In this document: positions 15,209-22,854 of the stretch, piece by piece
How the letters are laid out: every line of letters starts with the position of its first letter
Position numbering within the stretch: the stretch's first letter is position 1
Assembly: GCA_050947015.1 (NCBI GenBank)
Contig: JBMNVT010000027.1
Span: 1-26,133 of the forward strand
Length of the DNA stretch: 26,133 nucleotides
Direction: 5' to 3'
Origin: CAKXIK01 sp050947015
GTDB lineage: Bacteria > Bacillota > Clostridia > Oscillospirales > Acutalibacteraceae
Made by a program: the position numbers and the translations under genes
Notes under the pieces: generated by a model
Database searches by the model: none
What the model was told of the DNA's origin: nothing
Seen by the model: the letters and a program-made list of their open reading frames with translations, nothing else

Positions 15209-16585
15209 TTATTTTTCGGCAATCAATCCGCGCACCCGTTTGGCCTGCGCACGGACATTTTCCGGCGCCGGGCCGCCAAGTACCCTTCGGCCTTCCACAC
15301 AGCGCTCCAGCGAAATGGCATCGAACACGCCTTCGTCAAACTGCGGGCAAACCGCCTGATACTCGCTCAGCGGCAGCGTTTCGAGCGTCAGCCCAAGCTC
15401 GATACAGCGGGCTACCAGATTGCCGGTCGCTTTATAGGCATCACGGAACGGAATTCCCTTGGAAACGAGATAATCCGCGCAGTCGGTTGCATTGATAAAG
15501 CCGCCTGCGGCCGCCTTCCGCATATTCTGGGGCAAAACAGTCATGGTCTGCAGCATCGGGATAAAGGCTGTCAGACAGAGCTGCACCGTATCAAACGCAT
15601 CAAAAATAGCCTCCTTGTCCTCCTGCATATCTTTGTTATAGGCAAGAGGCAGCCCTTTGAGCATGGTCAGCAGCGTCATCAGGTCACCGAAGACACGGCC
15701 GGATTTGCCGCGGATCAGCTCTGTGATATCAGGATTCTTCTTCTGCGGCATAATGCTCGAGCCGGTAGAATAGGCGTCGTCCAGTTCAATAAATTTGAAT
15801 TCCCACGAGCACCAGAGGATGATCTCCTCCGAAAAACGGGAAAGATGCACCATAATCAGGGAAATGGCAGCGGCAAGCTCGACGCAGAAATCCCGGTCGG
15901 CAACCCCGTCCAAACTGTTCTGTGAAACAGCCGCAAACCCAAGTAATTCTGCGGTTCTTTCACGATTGAGCGGATAAGTCGTTCCCGCCAACGCACAGGA
16001 ACCGAGCGGCATGACATCCATGCGCTTTGCCGCATCCGAAAGCCGACCGAGGTCCCGCAGGAACATTTCGGCATAAGCCATCAGATGATGGCCGAACGTA
16101 ATCGGCTGTGCGCGCTGCAGGTGCGTATAGCCGGGCATCACCGTATCGGCATATTTTTCCGCCTGATCGCAGAGCGTGCCGACCAACAAAAGCAGCTGCC
16201 CGCGCAGCCCCTCCGCCTGCGTTTTGAGATTCATGCGCAGATCCAGTGCAACCTGATCGTTGCGGCTGCGCGCGGTATGAAGGCGTTTTCCGGCCTGCCC
16301 GATCCGGGCAGTCAGTTCGCCCTCCACAAAGGTGTGGATATCTTCGGCATTGGGATCGATCTGCAAAACGCCGGATTCCAGATCTTCCAGAATCCCGGTC
16401 AGCCCCTGGCAGATCGACGTCTGGTCCTGTGCCGAAATAATGCCGCATTCACCAAGCATTGTGGCATGCGCGATGCTCCCGGTGATGTCTTCCTTCGCCA
16501 TACGGCAGTCAAACGAAACGGAAGAATTAAAATCGTTCGTGGTCTTTGCAACTTCCTTGCTGAATCGTCCTGTCCAAAGCTTCAA
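15209..16585 (-). CDS. argH: Argininosuccinate lyase
   Basis: ArgH splits argininosuccinate into arginine and fumarate, the last step of the pathway. The 458 residues contain TARSRNDQVALDLRM (about 104-118), GYTHLQRAQP (about 152-161) and the superfamily signature GSSIMPQKKNP (about 275-285) with the catalytic serine. The start codon is TTG at 16585, preceded by GGAGGG at good spacing. It is separated from argG by 101 bases that include a strong hairpin (16634-16659). Confidence 0.97.
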   Translation of the reverse strand: MKLWTGRFSKEVAKTTNDFNSSVSFDCRMAKEDITGSIAHATMLGECGIISAQDQTSICQGLTGILEDLESGVLQIDPNAEDIHTFVEGELTARIGQAGKRLHTARSRNDQVALDLRMNLKTQAEGLRGQLLLLVGTLCDQAEKYADTVMPGYTHLQRAQPITFGHHLMAYAEMFLRDLGRLSDAAKRMDVMPLGSCALAGTTYPLNRERTAELLGFAAVSQNSLDGVADRDFCVELAAAISLIMVHLSRFSEEIILWCSWEFKFIELDDAYSTGSSIMPQKKNPDITELIRGKSGRVFGDLMTLLTMLKGLPLAYNKDMQEDKEAIFDAFDTVQLCLTAFIPMLQTMTVLPQNMRKAAAGGFINATDCADYLVSKGIPFRDAYKATGNLVARCIELGLTLETLPLSEYQAVCPQFDEGVFDAISLERCVEGRRVLGGPAPENVRAQAKRVRGLIAEK

Positions 16586-16633
16586 GGCGCACCCTCCTGC
16601 TTCAAAATAAAAATCGTCATAGTAACAGGAAAC

Positions 16634-16659
16634 CCTGCCGGAAGCAAAATTCCGGCAGG
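16634..16659 (-). terminator. Hairpin between argG and argH
   Basis: CCTGCCGGAA (16634-16643) and TTCCGGCAGG (16650-16659) form a perfect 10-base stem with a six-base loop, 27 bases after the argG stop. On the minus strand it is followed by GTTTCCTGTTAC, a poor T-tract. It is more likely a partial terminator or an mRNA-stabilising element within the operon than a full stop. Confidence 0.5.
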
Positions 16660-16686
16660 TACTGAATATTTATGCGGGCAAAGCAA

Positions 16687-17904
16687 TTATCTGCCGAGCT
16701 TCTTTGCGCGAACCTTGATCGGCAGACCGAACAGGTTGATGAATCCGGCGGAATCCTTCTGGTTATAATCCTCGTCCTCGCCGAAGGAGGCCGTCTGCTC
16801 ATCATAAAGGGAATAAGGCGAGGTAACGCCCGCGTTGATGATATTTCCCTTGTAAAGCTTCAGCTTGACGTCGCCGGTAACGGTTTCTTCCAGCTTGTCA
16901 GCAAAGGCATCCATTGCTTCGCGCAGCGGCGTAAACCACTGGCCGTTGTAAACGATATCGGCATATTTCTGTGCCATCTGAGCTTTGTAGTGCGCGCTTT
17001 CTTTGTCAAGCGTCAGGGTTTCGAGCACATTGATGGCATGGTACAGGATCGCGCCGCCGGGAGTCTCATAAACGCCGCGGCTCTTCATGCCGACCAAACG
17101 GTTTTCAACAATATCCAACAGGCCAATACCATTGGCACCGCCGACCGCATTGAGCTTTTCGATGAGTTCAACCGCGCCCAGCTCCTTGCCGTCAATGGCA
17201 GTCGGAACACCTTTTTCAAAGTGAATCGTCACATAGGTGGGTTCATCGGGAGCCTGTTCGGGGCTGACGCCCAACTCCAGAAAGCCGGGTTTACTGTACT
17301 TCGGCTCGTTGGCGGGGCTTTCCAGATCCATGCCCTCGTGGGAAAGGTGCCACAGGTTCTTATCCTTGGAATAGTTGGTTTCTCTGTTGATCTTGAGCGG
17401 AATCTGATGCGCCTCGGCGTAATCAATTTCTTCATCGCGGCTCTTGATATTCCATTCGCGCCACGGAGCAATGATCTTCATATCGGGGCAGAAGGCTTTG
17501 AGCGTCAGCTCGAAACGCACCTGATCGTTGCCCTTGCCGGTGCAGCCGTGGCAAATGGCGTCGGCGCCCTCCTTGATGGCAATTTCGGCAAGCGCTTTTG
17601 CAATGCAGGGACGAGCAAAACTAGTTCCCAGCAGATACTCCTCATATTTTGCACCGAATTTCAGGGTCGGGAAAATGTAATTTTCAACGAAATCCTTTTT
17701 CAGATCCAGCACATACAGCTTGGAAGCGCCGGTGCGGATCGCTTTTTCCTCCAGACCGTCCAGCTCGGTCCCCTGACCCACATCGCCGGAGACCGCAATC
17801 ACTTCGCAGTTATCATAGTTTTCTTTCAGCCACGGAATAATGATGGAGGTGTCCAATCCGCCGGAATACGCCAGAACAACCTTTTTAATCTTCTTTTCTG
17901 CCAT
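16687..17904 (-). CDS. argG: Argininosuccinate synthase
   Basis: ArgG condenses citrulline and aspartate with ATP to argininosuccinate. From ATG 17904 (MAEKKIKKVV) the protein has 405 residues, the usual length; the frame remains open to 17991 but the extension covers the promoter. The PP-loop AYSGGLDTS (12-20) binds ATP. SFARPCIAKALAEIA and CHGCTGKGNDQVRFE are also diagnostic. It is the first gene of the arginine operon, with a consensus-like promoter 67 bases upstream and a candidate ARG box beyond it. Confidence 0.97.
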   Translation of the reverse strand: MAEKKIKKVVLAYSGGLDTSIIIPWLKENYDNCEVIAVSGDVGQGTELDGLEEKAIRTGASKLYVLDLKKDFVENYIFPTLKFGAKYEEYLLGTSFARPCIAKALAEIAIKEGADAICHGCTGKGNDQVRFELTLKAFCPDMKIIAPWREWNIKSRDEEIDYAEAHQIPLKINRETNYSKDKNLWHLSHEGMDLESPANEPKYSKPGFLELGVSPEQAPDEPTYVTIHFEKGVPTAIDGKELGAVELIEKLNAVGGANGIGLLDIVENRLVGMKSRGVYETPGGAILYHAINVLETLTLDKESAHYKAQMAQKYADIVYNGQWFTPLREAMDAFADKLEETVTGDVKLKLYKGNIINAGVTSPYSLYDEQTASFGEDEDYNQKDSAGFINLFGLPIKVRAKKLGR

Positions 17905-17970
17905 AAGTTCCACAATCCTTTCTTCGCCCCGCCAGGCCTGTAAAATCCGGTTCCTTTTTGCGATGTTCTT

Positions 17971-17998
17971 ATTATAACATGTCCGTTGCAAAATTCAA
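17971..17998 (-). promoter_or_regulatory. argG operon promoter
   Basis: TTGAAT (17993-17998), a 16-base spacer and a perfect TATAAT (17971-17976) lie on the minus strand 67 bases before the argG ATG. The 17905-18206 gap between argG and the divergent acetyltransferase gene holds this promoter, the ARG box candidate at 18008-18021 and little else recognisable. No confident promoter was found for the plus-strand gene. Confidence 0.7.
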
Positions 17999-18007
17999 GT
18001 ATATATT

Positions 18008-18021
18008 TGCATATTTATGCA
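18008..18021 (-). promoter_or_regulatory. Candidate ARG box (ArgR/AhrC operator)
   Basis: TGCATA-TT-TATGCA is a perfect 14-base palindrome, the size and AT-rich symmetry of ARG boxes bound by ArgR/AhrC in Firmicutes. It starts ten bases upstream of the argG -35. The -35 itself lies in AAATTCAAG, which resembles half of a Bacillus ARG box, so a second site could overlap the promoter. The argR gene is not in the window. Confidence 0.5.
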
Positions 18022-18206
18022 TAATATTGTATTTTTGGTGCCTTGCCCAAAACTTACTTTCCTGCAGCGGCAACGTTTGGAGGTTTTCGCGGCAGAAATT
18101 GATCCCGCAAAGCATCTTTTCCTGCCGAAGAAAATATGATAGAATAAATTCAACACCTGTTTCCATCGCATTCTTTGCAGCTTCAAGGAAAGGAAAGGTT
18201 ATCCAT

Positions 18207-18653
18207 ATGATTCGTATTGTCCCGATGTCCGATTCCAATCTGCCGGACGCTGCGCATGCAGCGCTGCTGCTCTGGCCGGAACACTCCGCCGCCGAGCTGG
18301 AGGAAGAATTGGCCGCCCTGTTGGAAAACAACGATGCAGCGGTTTTTCTTGCTTATTCCGGAACCCTCACGGTTGGGTTTGCACAGTGCGGCTTGCGCCG
18401 CGACTATGTGGAGGGAACACACACCAGCCCGGTCGGTTATCTGGAAGGGATTTTTGTCCGGGAAGACTGCCGCAGGCAAGGCGTCGCGTCGGCTCTGCTG
18501 GCAGAATGTCGCTTGTGGTGCCGCCGGATGGGCTGCAGCGAATTCGCAAGCGACTGCGAACTTTCCAACACAACCAGCCTGCAGTTTCATCTGCACAGCG
18601 GTTTTGCCGAGGCAAACCGGATCATCTGTTTTGTGCAGGAGCTGGAAAATTAA
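18207..18653 (+). CDS. GNAT acetyltransferase of the AAC(6')-I aminoglycoside type
   Basis: This 148-residue GNAT protein transfers an acetyl group from acetyl-CoA. The acetyl-CoA loop is RRQGVASALL (89-98). The segments SPVGYLEGIFV (74-84), GCSEFASDCELSNTTS (109-124) and FHLHSGFAEANRII (127-140) closely follow the AAC(6')-I aminoglycoside 6'-N-acetyltransferase pattern. The ATG at 18207 with AAGGAAAGG upstream sets the start; the frame is open further up but across the argG promoter. Chromosomal homologues in clostridia often have untested substrates, so resistance is not assumed. It is divergent from argG and 36 bases before the next gene. Confidence 0.85.
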   Translation: MIRIVPMSDSNLPDAAHAALLLWPEHSAAELEEELAALLENNDAAVFLAYSGTLTVGFAQCGLRRDYVEGTHTSPVGYLEGIFVREDCRRQGVASALLAECRLWCRRMGCSEFASDCELSNTTSLQFHLHSGFAEANRIICFVQELEN

Positions 18654-18689
18654 TTTTATCATCTACCAATGAGAAAGGATTTGATTGCA

Positions 18690-19211
18690 ATGGCATTTAC
18701 TGAAATTGATATTCGAAAATACTGCGAGGAATCCCCTCTTTCGCTGATTGGCGACCAATGGGCACTGCTGTCCGCCGGAGACGAAAACGGCTGGAACACC
18801 ATGACCGTCAGTTGGGGGCAAACGGGCGTGCTGTGGAATAAAAATGTTGCGACAGTCTACATCCGCCCACAGCGCCACACGTTGAAATTCGTGGAGAAAA
18901 GCGAGAATTTTTCCCTGAGCTTTTTCCCACCGGAACACCACCAGGCGCTTGCCTTTTGCGGCTCTCATTCCGGCCGCGACTGCGACAAAGCTAAAGAAAC
19001 CGGCCTGACTCCGTTTTTCGACGCCGGCTCCGTCTGGTTTCAGGAGGCAAAGCTTGTATTGGTTTGCCGGAAGCTTTACCGCCAGCCACTGCTGCCGGAA
19101 TGCTTTTGGGACAGTGAAACTGAACAGAAATGTTATCCCGGGAAGGACTATCACATCTGCTTCATCGGTGAGATTACCGCGGCCATGAAGCAGGAAGACG
19201 CACCAGTATAA
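18690..19211 (+). CDS. Flavin reductase-like (FMN-binding split-barrel) protein
   Basis: This 173-residue cytoplasmic protein belongs to the flavin reductase-like family. NTMTVSWGQTGVLWNKNVATVYIRPQRHT matches the flavin-binding strand-loop of this family, and FVEKSENFSLSFFP follows as usual. The C-terminal part with KDYHICFIGEI is also typical. The frame starts at ATG 18669, but AAAGGA sits ten bases before ATG 18690 (MAFTEIDIRKY), which is preferred. It probably binds FMN and reduces it or another substrate with NAD(P)H; the substrate is unknown. It is co-oriented with the upstream acetyltransferase and ends before a terminator at 19318-19361. Confidence 0.85.
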   Translation: MAFTEIDIRKYCEESPLSLIGDQWALLSAGDENGWNTMTVSWGQTGVLWNKNVATVYIRPQRHTLKFVEKSENFSLSFFPPEHHQALAFCGSHSGRDCDKAKETGLTPFFDAGSVWFQEAKLVLVCRKLYRQPLLPECFWDSETEQKCYPGKDYHICFIGEITAAMKQEDAPV

Positions 19212-19317
19212 AATATCTGCAAAACACAGAACGTTTCCTGGCAACACGCCCGTTTTGTATTCTCGCAGGTATCCTCTCCGGTTACTGCACAGCCGCCTTG
19301 GTTCTGCCGTTGCGACA

Positions 19318-19361
19318 AAAAAGAGCTTGTCATCTGCATTTCAGGATGGCAAGCTCTTTTT
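19318..19361. terminator. Bidirectional rho-independent terminator
   Basis: AAAAAGAGCTTG (18-29 of the 19300s) pairs exactly with CAAGCTCTTTTT (19350-19361). Further pairs CATC/GATG close an eight-base loop. A- and T-runs flank both sides. It serves the flavin reductase gene on the plus strand and the metallophosphoesterase gene on the minus strand. Confidence 0.9.
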
Positions 19362-19402
19362 GTCGGATGCTTCGGTTTCGGCCGCTGCGCTTTGGGCAGG
19401 CG

Positions 19403-20395
19403 TCATCGCATGATGCAGCCGACACGATCCTCTCCTGCACCGAAACGGGTTATATAAATCTGCTTTTCTGTCACTGAAAAAACATCAAACGCTGTTTCGG
19501 TAATCGTTCCAAACATTCTTTGCGGACAGCCCGGCGCCCACTCCTGTGCAAAAGAACAGAGCGATGTAATCGACAGAATCCGGTCGTCATAAATCAGATT
19601 ATCATAATGTACATGACCGGCTATCATGGCAATTACATTAGGACATTGCTTAATTGCATAATAAACACGCGGCCCGTTGAGCAGATCGTCGTAAGGCTTA
19701 ATTCCTGTGGGATACCCTTCTGTTCCGTAAATTCCGGCGTTATGAATCGGTGAATGGCTGAAGATAATAATTCTTCTGTCTGTTTTTAGCGCCTTTTCCT
19801 CAAGCCATTCAGCTTGCTGATTTGACATTTCCAATCGCCATCCAAAAGGATACTGACCTGCCTGATCCAGCAAATAGGGCTTATCACTTGTATTCAGAAA
19901 AATAAAACGATAGTTTTGCCCTTCAGCATCAATATAATAATAGTTTTGTTCGGTAGGATTATACTTCATGCACAGCCGGTGCATTTCGTCGGGTAAGATT
20001 GCAAACGGTTCTGTATCATCACCGCGATCAATTGCGTTGCCAAGCGCATCGTCGTGATTTCCAATACAACAGTGCACTGGAACCGAAAGCCGATATAATG
20101 CACTCATCACTTCACGATGAGATTCTCTTACCTTTTCCGGATCGGGATTGTAATCATTGCCCATATCTCCGCCGCTAACAACAAACGAAATTTCCGGGCA
20201 GCGATCCAGAATATATTGAATCGAATCAATTGCATGAACCGCAAGTTCAAATTTTCCCGGCTCTCCGTGCGCGGCGTACTCGTTGAGCCTGTTATGTTCA
20301 TCGGTAATAAAAACAAAATTCAGCGGCGCGCCAATTTCCTTGATTCTGCGAATTTTATCGTCATAATGTTGGGTCAAATAAGCAAGATCATTCAT
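19403..20395 (-). CDS. Calcineurin-like metallophosphoesterase
   Basis: This is a predicted dinuclear-metal phosphoesterase of 330 residues without signal peptide, so probably cytoplasmic. All metal-ligand motifs are present in order: TDEH (31-34, the D-x-H site), SGGDMGND (74-81), GNHDD (112-116), FSHSPIHN and AGHVHYDN. The substrate is unknown. An ATG also exists at 20407, but the GGAAAGGA SD abuts it directly; ATG 20395 lies 12 bases after that SD and is preferred. It follows the AraC-type regulator by 56 bases on the same strand, at the end of the sugar-transporter unit. Confidence 0.87.
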   Translation of the reverse strand: MNDLAYLTQHYDDKIRRIKEIGAPLNFVFITDEHNRLNEYAAHGEPGKFELAVHAIDSIQYILDRCPEISFVVSGGDMGNDYNPDPEKVRESHREVMSALYRLSVPVHCCIGNHDDALGNAIDRGDDTEPFAILPDEMHRLCMKYNPTEQNYYYIDAEGQNYRFIFLNTSDKPYLLDQAGQYPFGWRLEMSNQQAEWLEEKALKTDRRIIIFSHSPIHNAGIYGTEGYPTGIKPYDDLLNGPRVYYAIKQCPNVIAMIAGHVHYDNLIYDDRILSITSLCSFAQEWAPGCPQRMFGTITETAFDVFSVTEKQIYITRFGAGEDRVGCIMR

Positions 20396-20451
20396 GAAGA
20401 TATCCATTCCTTTCCATTATACGATCAATTTGTCGTTTAAATAGCCTTCTT

Positions 20452-22761
20452 TCAAATCTTTTCCGAATTGCTGAGGCTGTTTTTTCTTTGCTGACGCATA
20501 TTTTTCCGAAACTCGCTGGGCGTAATTCCCTCATATTTTTCAAAGGCCCGAATCAACAGATTGGAGCTGTGGAAACCGCATGCTTCAGCGATGCGGTTCA
20601 GGTTGTCCGAGGTCGTAATCAATTGTTCTCTGGCAAACGCAACCCGCCGGCTGTTCAGATAGTCGGTAAAATTAATTCCCCGGTTTTGCTTAAAACAGCG
20701 TGAAAGATGGTTTGGAGTATATCCTAAAACAAGCGCTACAGAGGACAAATTAATATCCTCCCGAAAGTGCTTATTCACATAATCCAGCACCTGGTCAATA
20801 ACAGAAGCCGTGTTTTTTCGCGCCGAGATCTGTGCTGCAACCACAAGGTTGGAAAGCACGATTTCGCGGCAGCGCAGGGTAGTATAAACATAGCTTGTAG
20901 GATTAATTTTTATCAAATCGCTGAAGGCAACTGCATCCTTTCCCTGTACAATGCGTCCCACAAATCGATTGATGACAACACAAGCCGAAAGATAAGCTTC
21001 ATATGTCACATTATTCTGATAATTGAGATCCAATATATTTTTTACATAGGTGGTAAGGTACCCGGCTGCGGATTTTTCCAGCAGTTCCCGCAGCTGCACT
21101 TCCAAATCGTCCGGCAGAAATGGCAGAGAATCTTCAGCGGTTTCCGACTGCATAAAAAAGATTGTCTGTGTGGACTGCACCAGCCGACGGCGCAGGGCGG
21201 CAATCGATTGTTCGTAACAGTTTTTGAGTTCATGAATATCCGACGACTGATTGCTGACCCCAATGCAAAATTCCGCGCCGGGAATCTGCCTGCGCCACGA
21301 TTCATACGACAGCTGCAGCGCATCCAGCATTTTTTCCTGTTCATCGGCGCTTTTCAGGCAAATGACCAGCGTATATTCGTCCGGCAGCGTTTCCAGAACC
21401 TCTACGATCCAGTCGCCCAAATGGGCGTGCAGAACCCGAGTAAAACTGTCGTAATATTTTGTATAAAACAGTTCTTCCTGATCGGGCGGCAGATCAAGCC
21501 GTACCACTGCCGTTTCGTACACGCCATCTGAAAACGATATCTGATACGGGTTGGCCGTGGCCAACATTTCTTCTACAGTCGGGCTCCCCATAATAATTTT
21601 GTAAAGCACCGCCTGCAGCACCATATGGCTGCTGTTCTGAATGGTATTGCGCATCGCATTATTTACCGAAAGAATATCCAGCACACGATTGGTAATATAG
21701 GAGGTTTCATCTCTGGAATCCTCTCCTCCGGAAGATGCGCCCAGAGCGTTGAGAATTCCGCGGAATGGTCGGTATATTTTGCGCGAGCTCCAGTAAGCGT
21801 ATGCAAGAAGCGCCACTACTGTAGCCGCAGAAAACAGATTTGCCAGCAAAAAAATCCGATCAAAACCTCCCGCCAGCTGGTTGTACGGCGTGAAGATTAC
21901 ATATTCCACTCCGCTCATTGCAGATTCCCTGTGAGAAAGCATCCCTTGGTGTTCCAAATACAGACTGGCATTTTTAATACCGGCGGAACCGGTACCGTAA
22001 AGCAGCTGATCCAGACTTGCATCAGTGTTGGCGGCAATTACTCTTTGATCCTGATCCAGTACAAAAATTTGACGGGACGAGGCAAAGTCCTGATTTCGAA
22101 AAATGCTGTTGATAAAGGCTTCTTCCAATACCATACAAATCGTTCCGTTATAAAGGCTCCCGCTTTGGATGGACTGCAGAAGATAAATGCCGGATGTTCC
22201 TGTGAGATACCCTGCGCTGTTGCTGCTCTGCGAAGCCGATACTGCTCGGGCGTCTGTTTTCCGGACGGTAACACGGCTGTATCGGTTGCTCATCAAATCA
22301 TTCCATTGCAGATAGTCTCCCTGAAACCGATTCTGAAAGTAAACATGCCGTTCGGTAATGCCCTGCTTTGTATAAAGATAAGTGGAATCATCCCACTGAA
22401 TTAAAATTTCATTCACTGCAGTCGACGTAAATGAAAATGTGCTGAGCAGGTCAATAATCGCCTGCTCGTTTTGCAAATAATCTTCCCCTTCCCGATAATC
22501 GGGAAGGCTGTGTTTTTGTATCGCATCGTTTTTCTGTAAGTAAGTAAAAATATTCTGCAACGCTTCAAATGTATCATCCATGGAAGATACATAAGCATCG
22601 ATGAACACATTCTGCTCCTGCATTTTATCAGAAAACAGCCGGCTGCGGATAAACAAGGTCATTGTCAAATTAAATGCCGTTGTAATTGCAATCAATATGG
22701 CTAAAATTGAAAAAATATTGCGAAATATGCTTCCGTACCTCATTTCAACCGGTTTTTTCAT
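20452..22761 (-). CDS. Membrane-bound AraC-family transcriptional regulator
   Basis: This is a 769-residue one-component sensor-regulator. TM1 spans about 13-38, an extracytoplasmic sensor of Cache-like size about 39-300, and TM2 about 303-325. A cytoplasmic region of about 330 residues follows, then an AraC double helix-turn-helix at about 663-760 (INLSSVALVLGYTPNHLSRCF and LNRIAEACGFHSSNLLIRAFEKY, ending in GITPSEFRK). This architecture is typical of regulators beside LplB/LplC/binding-lipoprotein importers in Firmicutes, where they activate the transporter in response to an external ligand or the loaded binding protein. The start at ATG 22761 (MKKPVEMRYG) is chosen over an upstream in-frame ATG at 22815, which lies in the hairpin after the binding-protein gene. 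Confidence 0.92.
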   Translation of the reverse strand: MKKPVEMRYGSIFRNIFSILAILIAITTAFNLTMTLFIRSRLFSDKMQEQNVFIDAYVSSMDDTFEALQNIFTYLQKNDAIQKHSLPDYREGEDYLQNEQAIIDLLSTFSFTSTAVNEILIQWDDSTYLYTKQGITERHVYFQNRFQGDYLQWNDLMSNRYSRVTVRKTDARAVSASQSSNSAGYLTGTSGIYLLQSIQSGSLYNGTICMVLEEAFINSIFRNQDFASSRQIFVLDQDQRVIAANTDASLDQLLYGTGSAGIKNASLYLEHQGMLSHRESAMSGVEYVIFTPYNQLAGGFDRIFLLANLFSAATVVALLAYAYWSSRKIYRPFRGILNALGASSGGEDSRDETSYITNRVLDILSVNNAMRNTIQNSSHMVLQAVLYKIIMGSPTVEEMLATANPYQISFSDGVYETAVVRLDLPPDQEELFYTKYYDSFTRVLHAHLGDWIVEVLETLPDEYTLVICLKSADEQEKMLDALQLSYESWRRQIPGAEFCIGVSNQSSDIHELKNCYEQSIAALRRRLVQSTQTIFFMQSETAEDSLPFLPDDLEVQLRELLEKSAAGYLTTYVKNILDLNYQNNVTYEAYLSACVVINRFVGRIVQGKDAVAFSDLIKINPTSYVYTTLRCREIVLSNLVVAAQISARKNTASVIDQVLDYVNKHFREDINLSSVALVLGYTPNHLSRCFKQNRGINFTDYLNSRRVAFAREQLITTSDNLNRIAEACGFHSSNLLIRAFEKYEGITPSEFRKNMRQQRKNSLSNSEKI

Positions 22762-22811
22762 GAACACGCACGCCTTTCTTTGTCTTACACAACGACCTTT
22801 CAAACACCAAA

Positions 22812-22837
22812 ACACACGGAGAACGCTCCCCGTGTGT
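22812..22837 (-). terminator. Hairpin after the solute-binding protein gene
   Basis: ACACACGG (22812-22819) pairs with CCGTGTGT (22830-22837), with extra inner pairs. It starts 17 bases past the stop of the binding-protein gene and is followed by only a short T-tract (TTTTGG). A partial terminator or mRNA 3'-protecting structure that keeps binding-protein transcripts more abundant is plausible. Confidence 0.55.
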
Positions 22838-22854
22838 CTCTTAATTTTTTTAAA

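Noticed and set aside
16672..17943. 423-residue plus-strand ORF across the argG region
   Set aside because: It is antisense to argG, which has unambiguous family motifs, SD and promoter. The long opposite-strand frame reflects codon composition.
20416..20421. Perfect TATAAT upstream of the metallophosphoesterase gene
   Set aside because: It lies only about 20 bases before the chosen ATG, and its transcript would start at or inside the SD. There is no -35 at the right distance.
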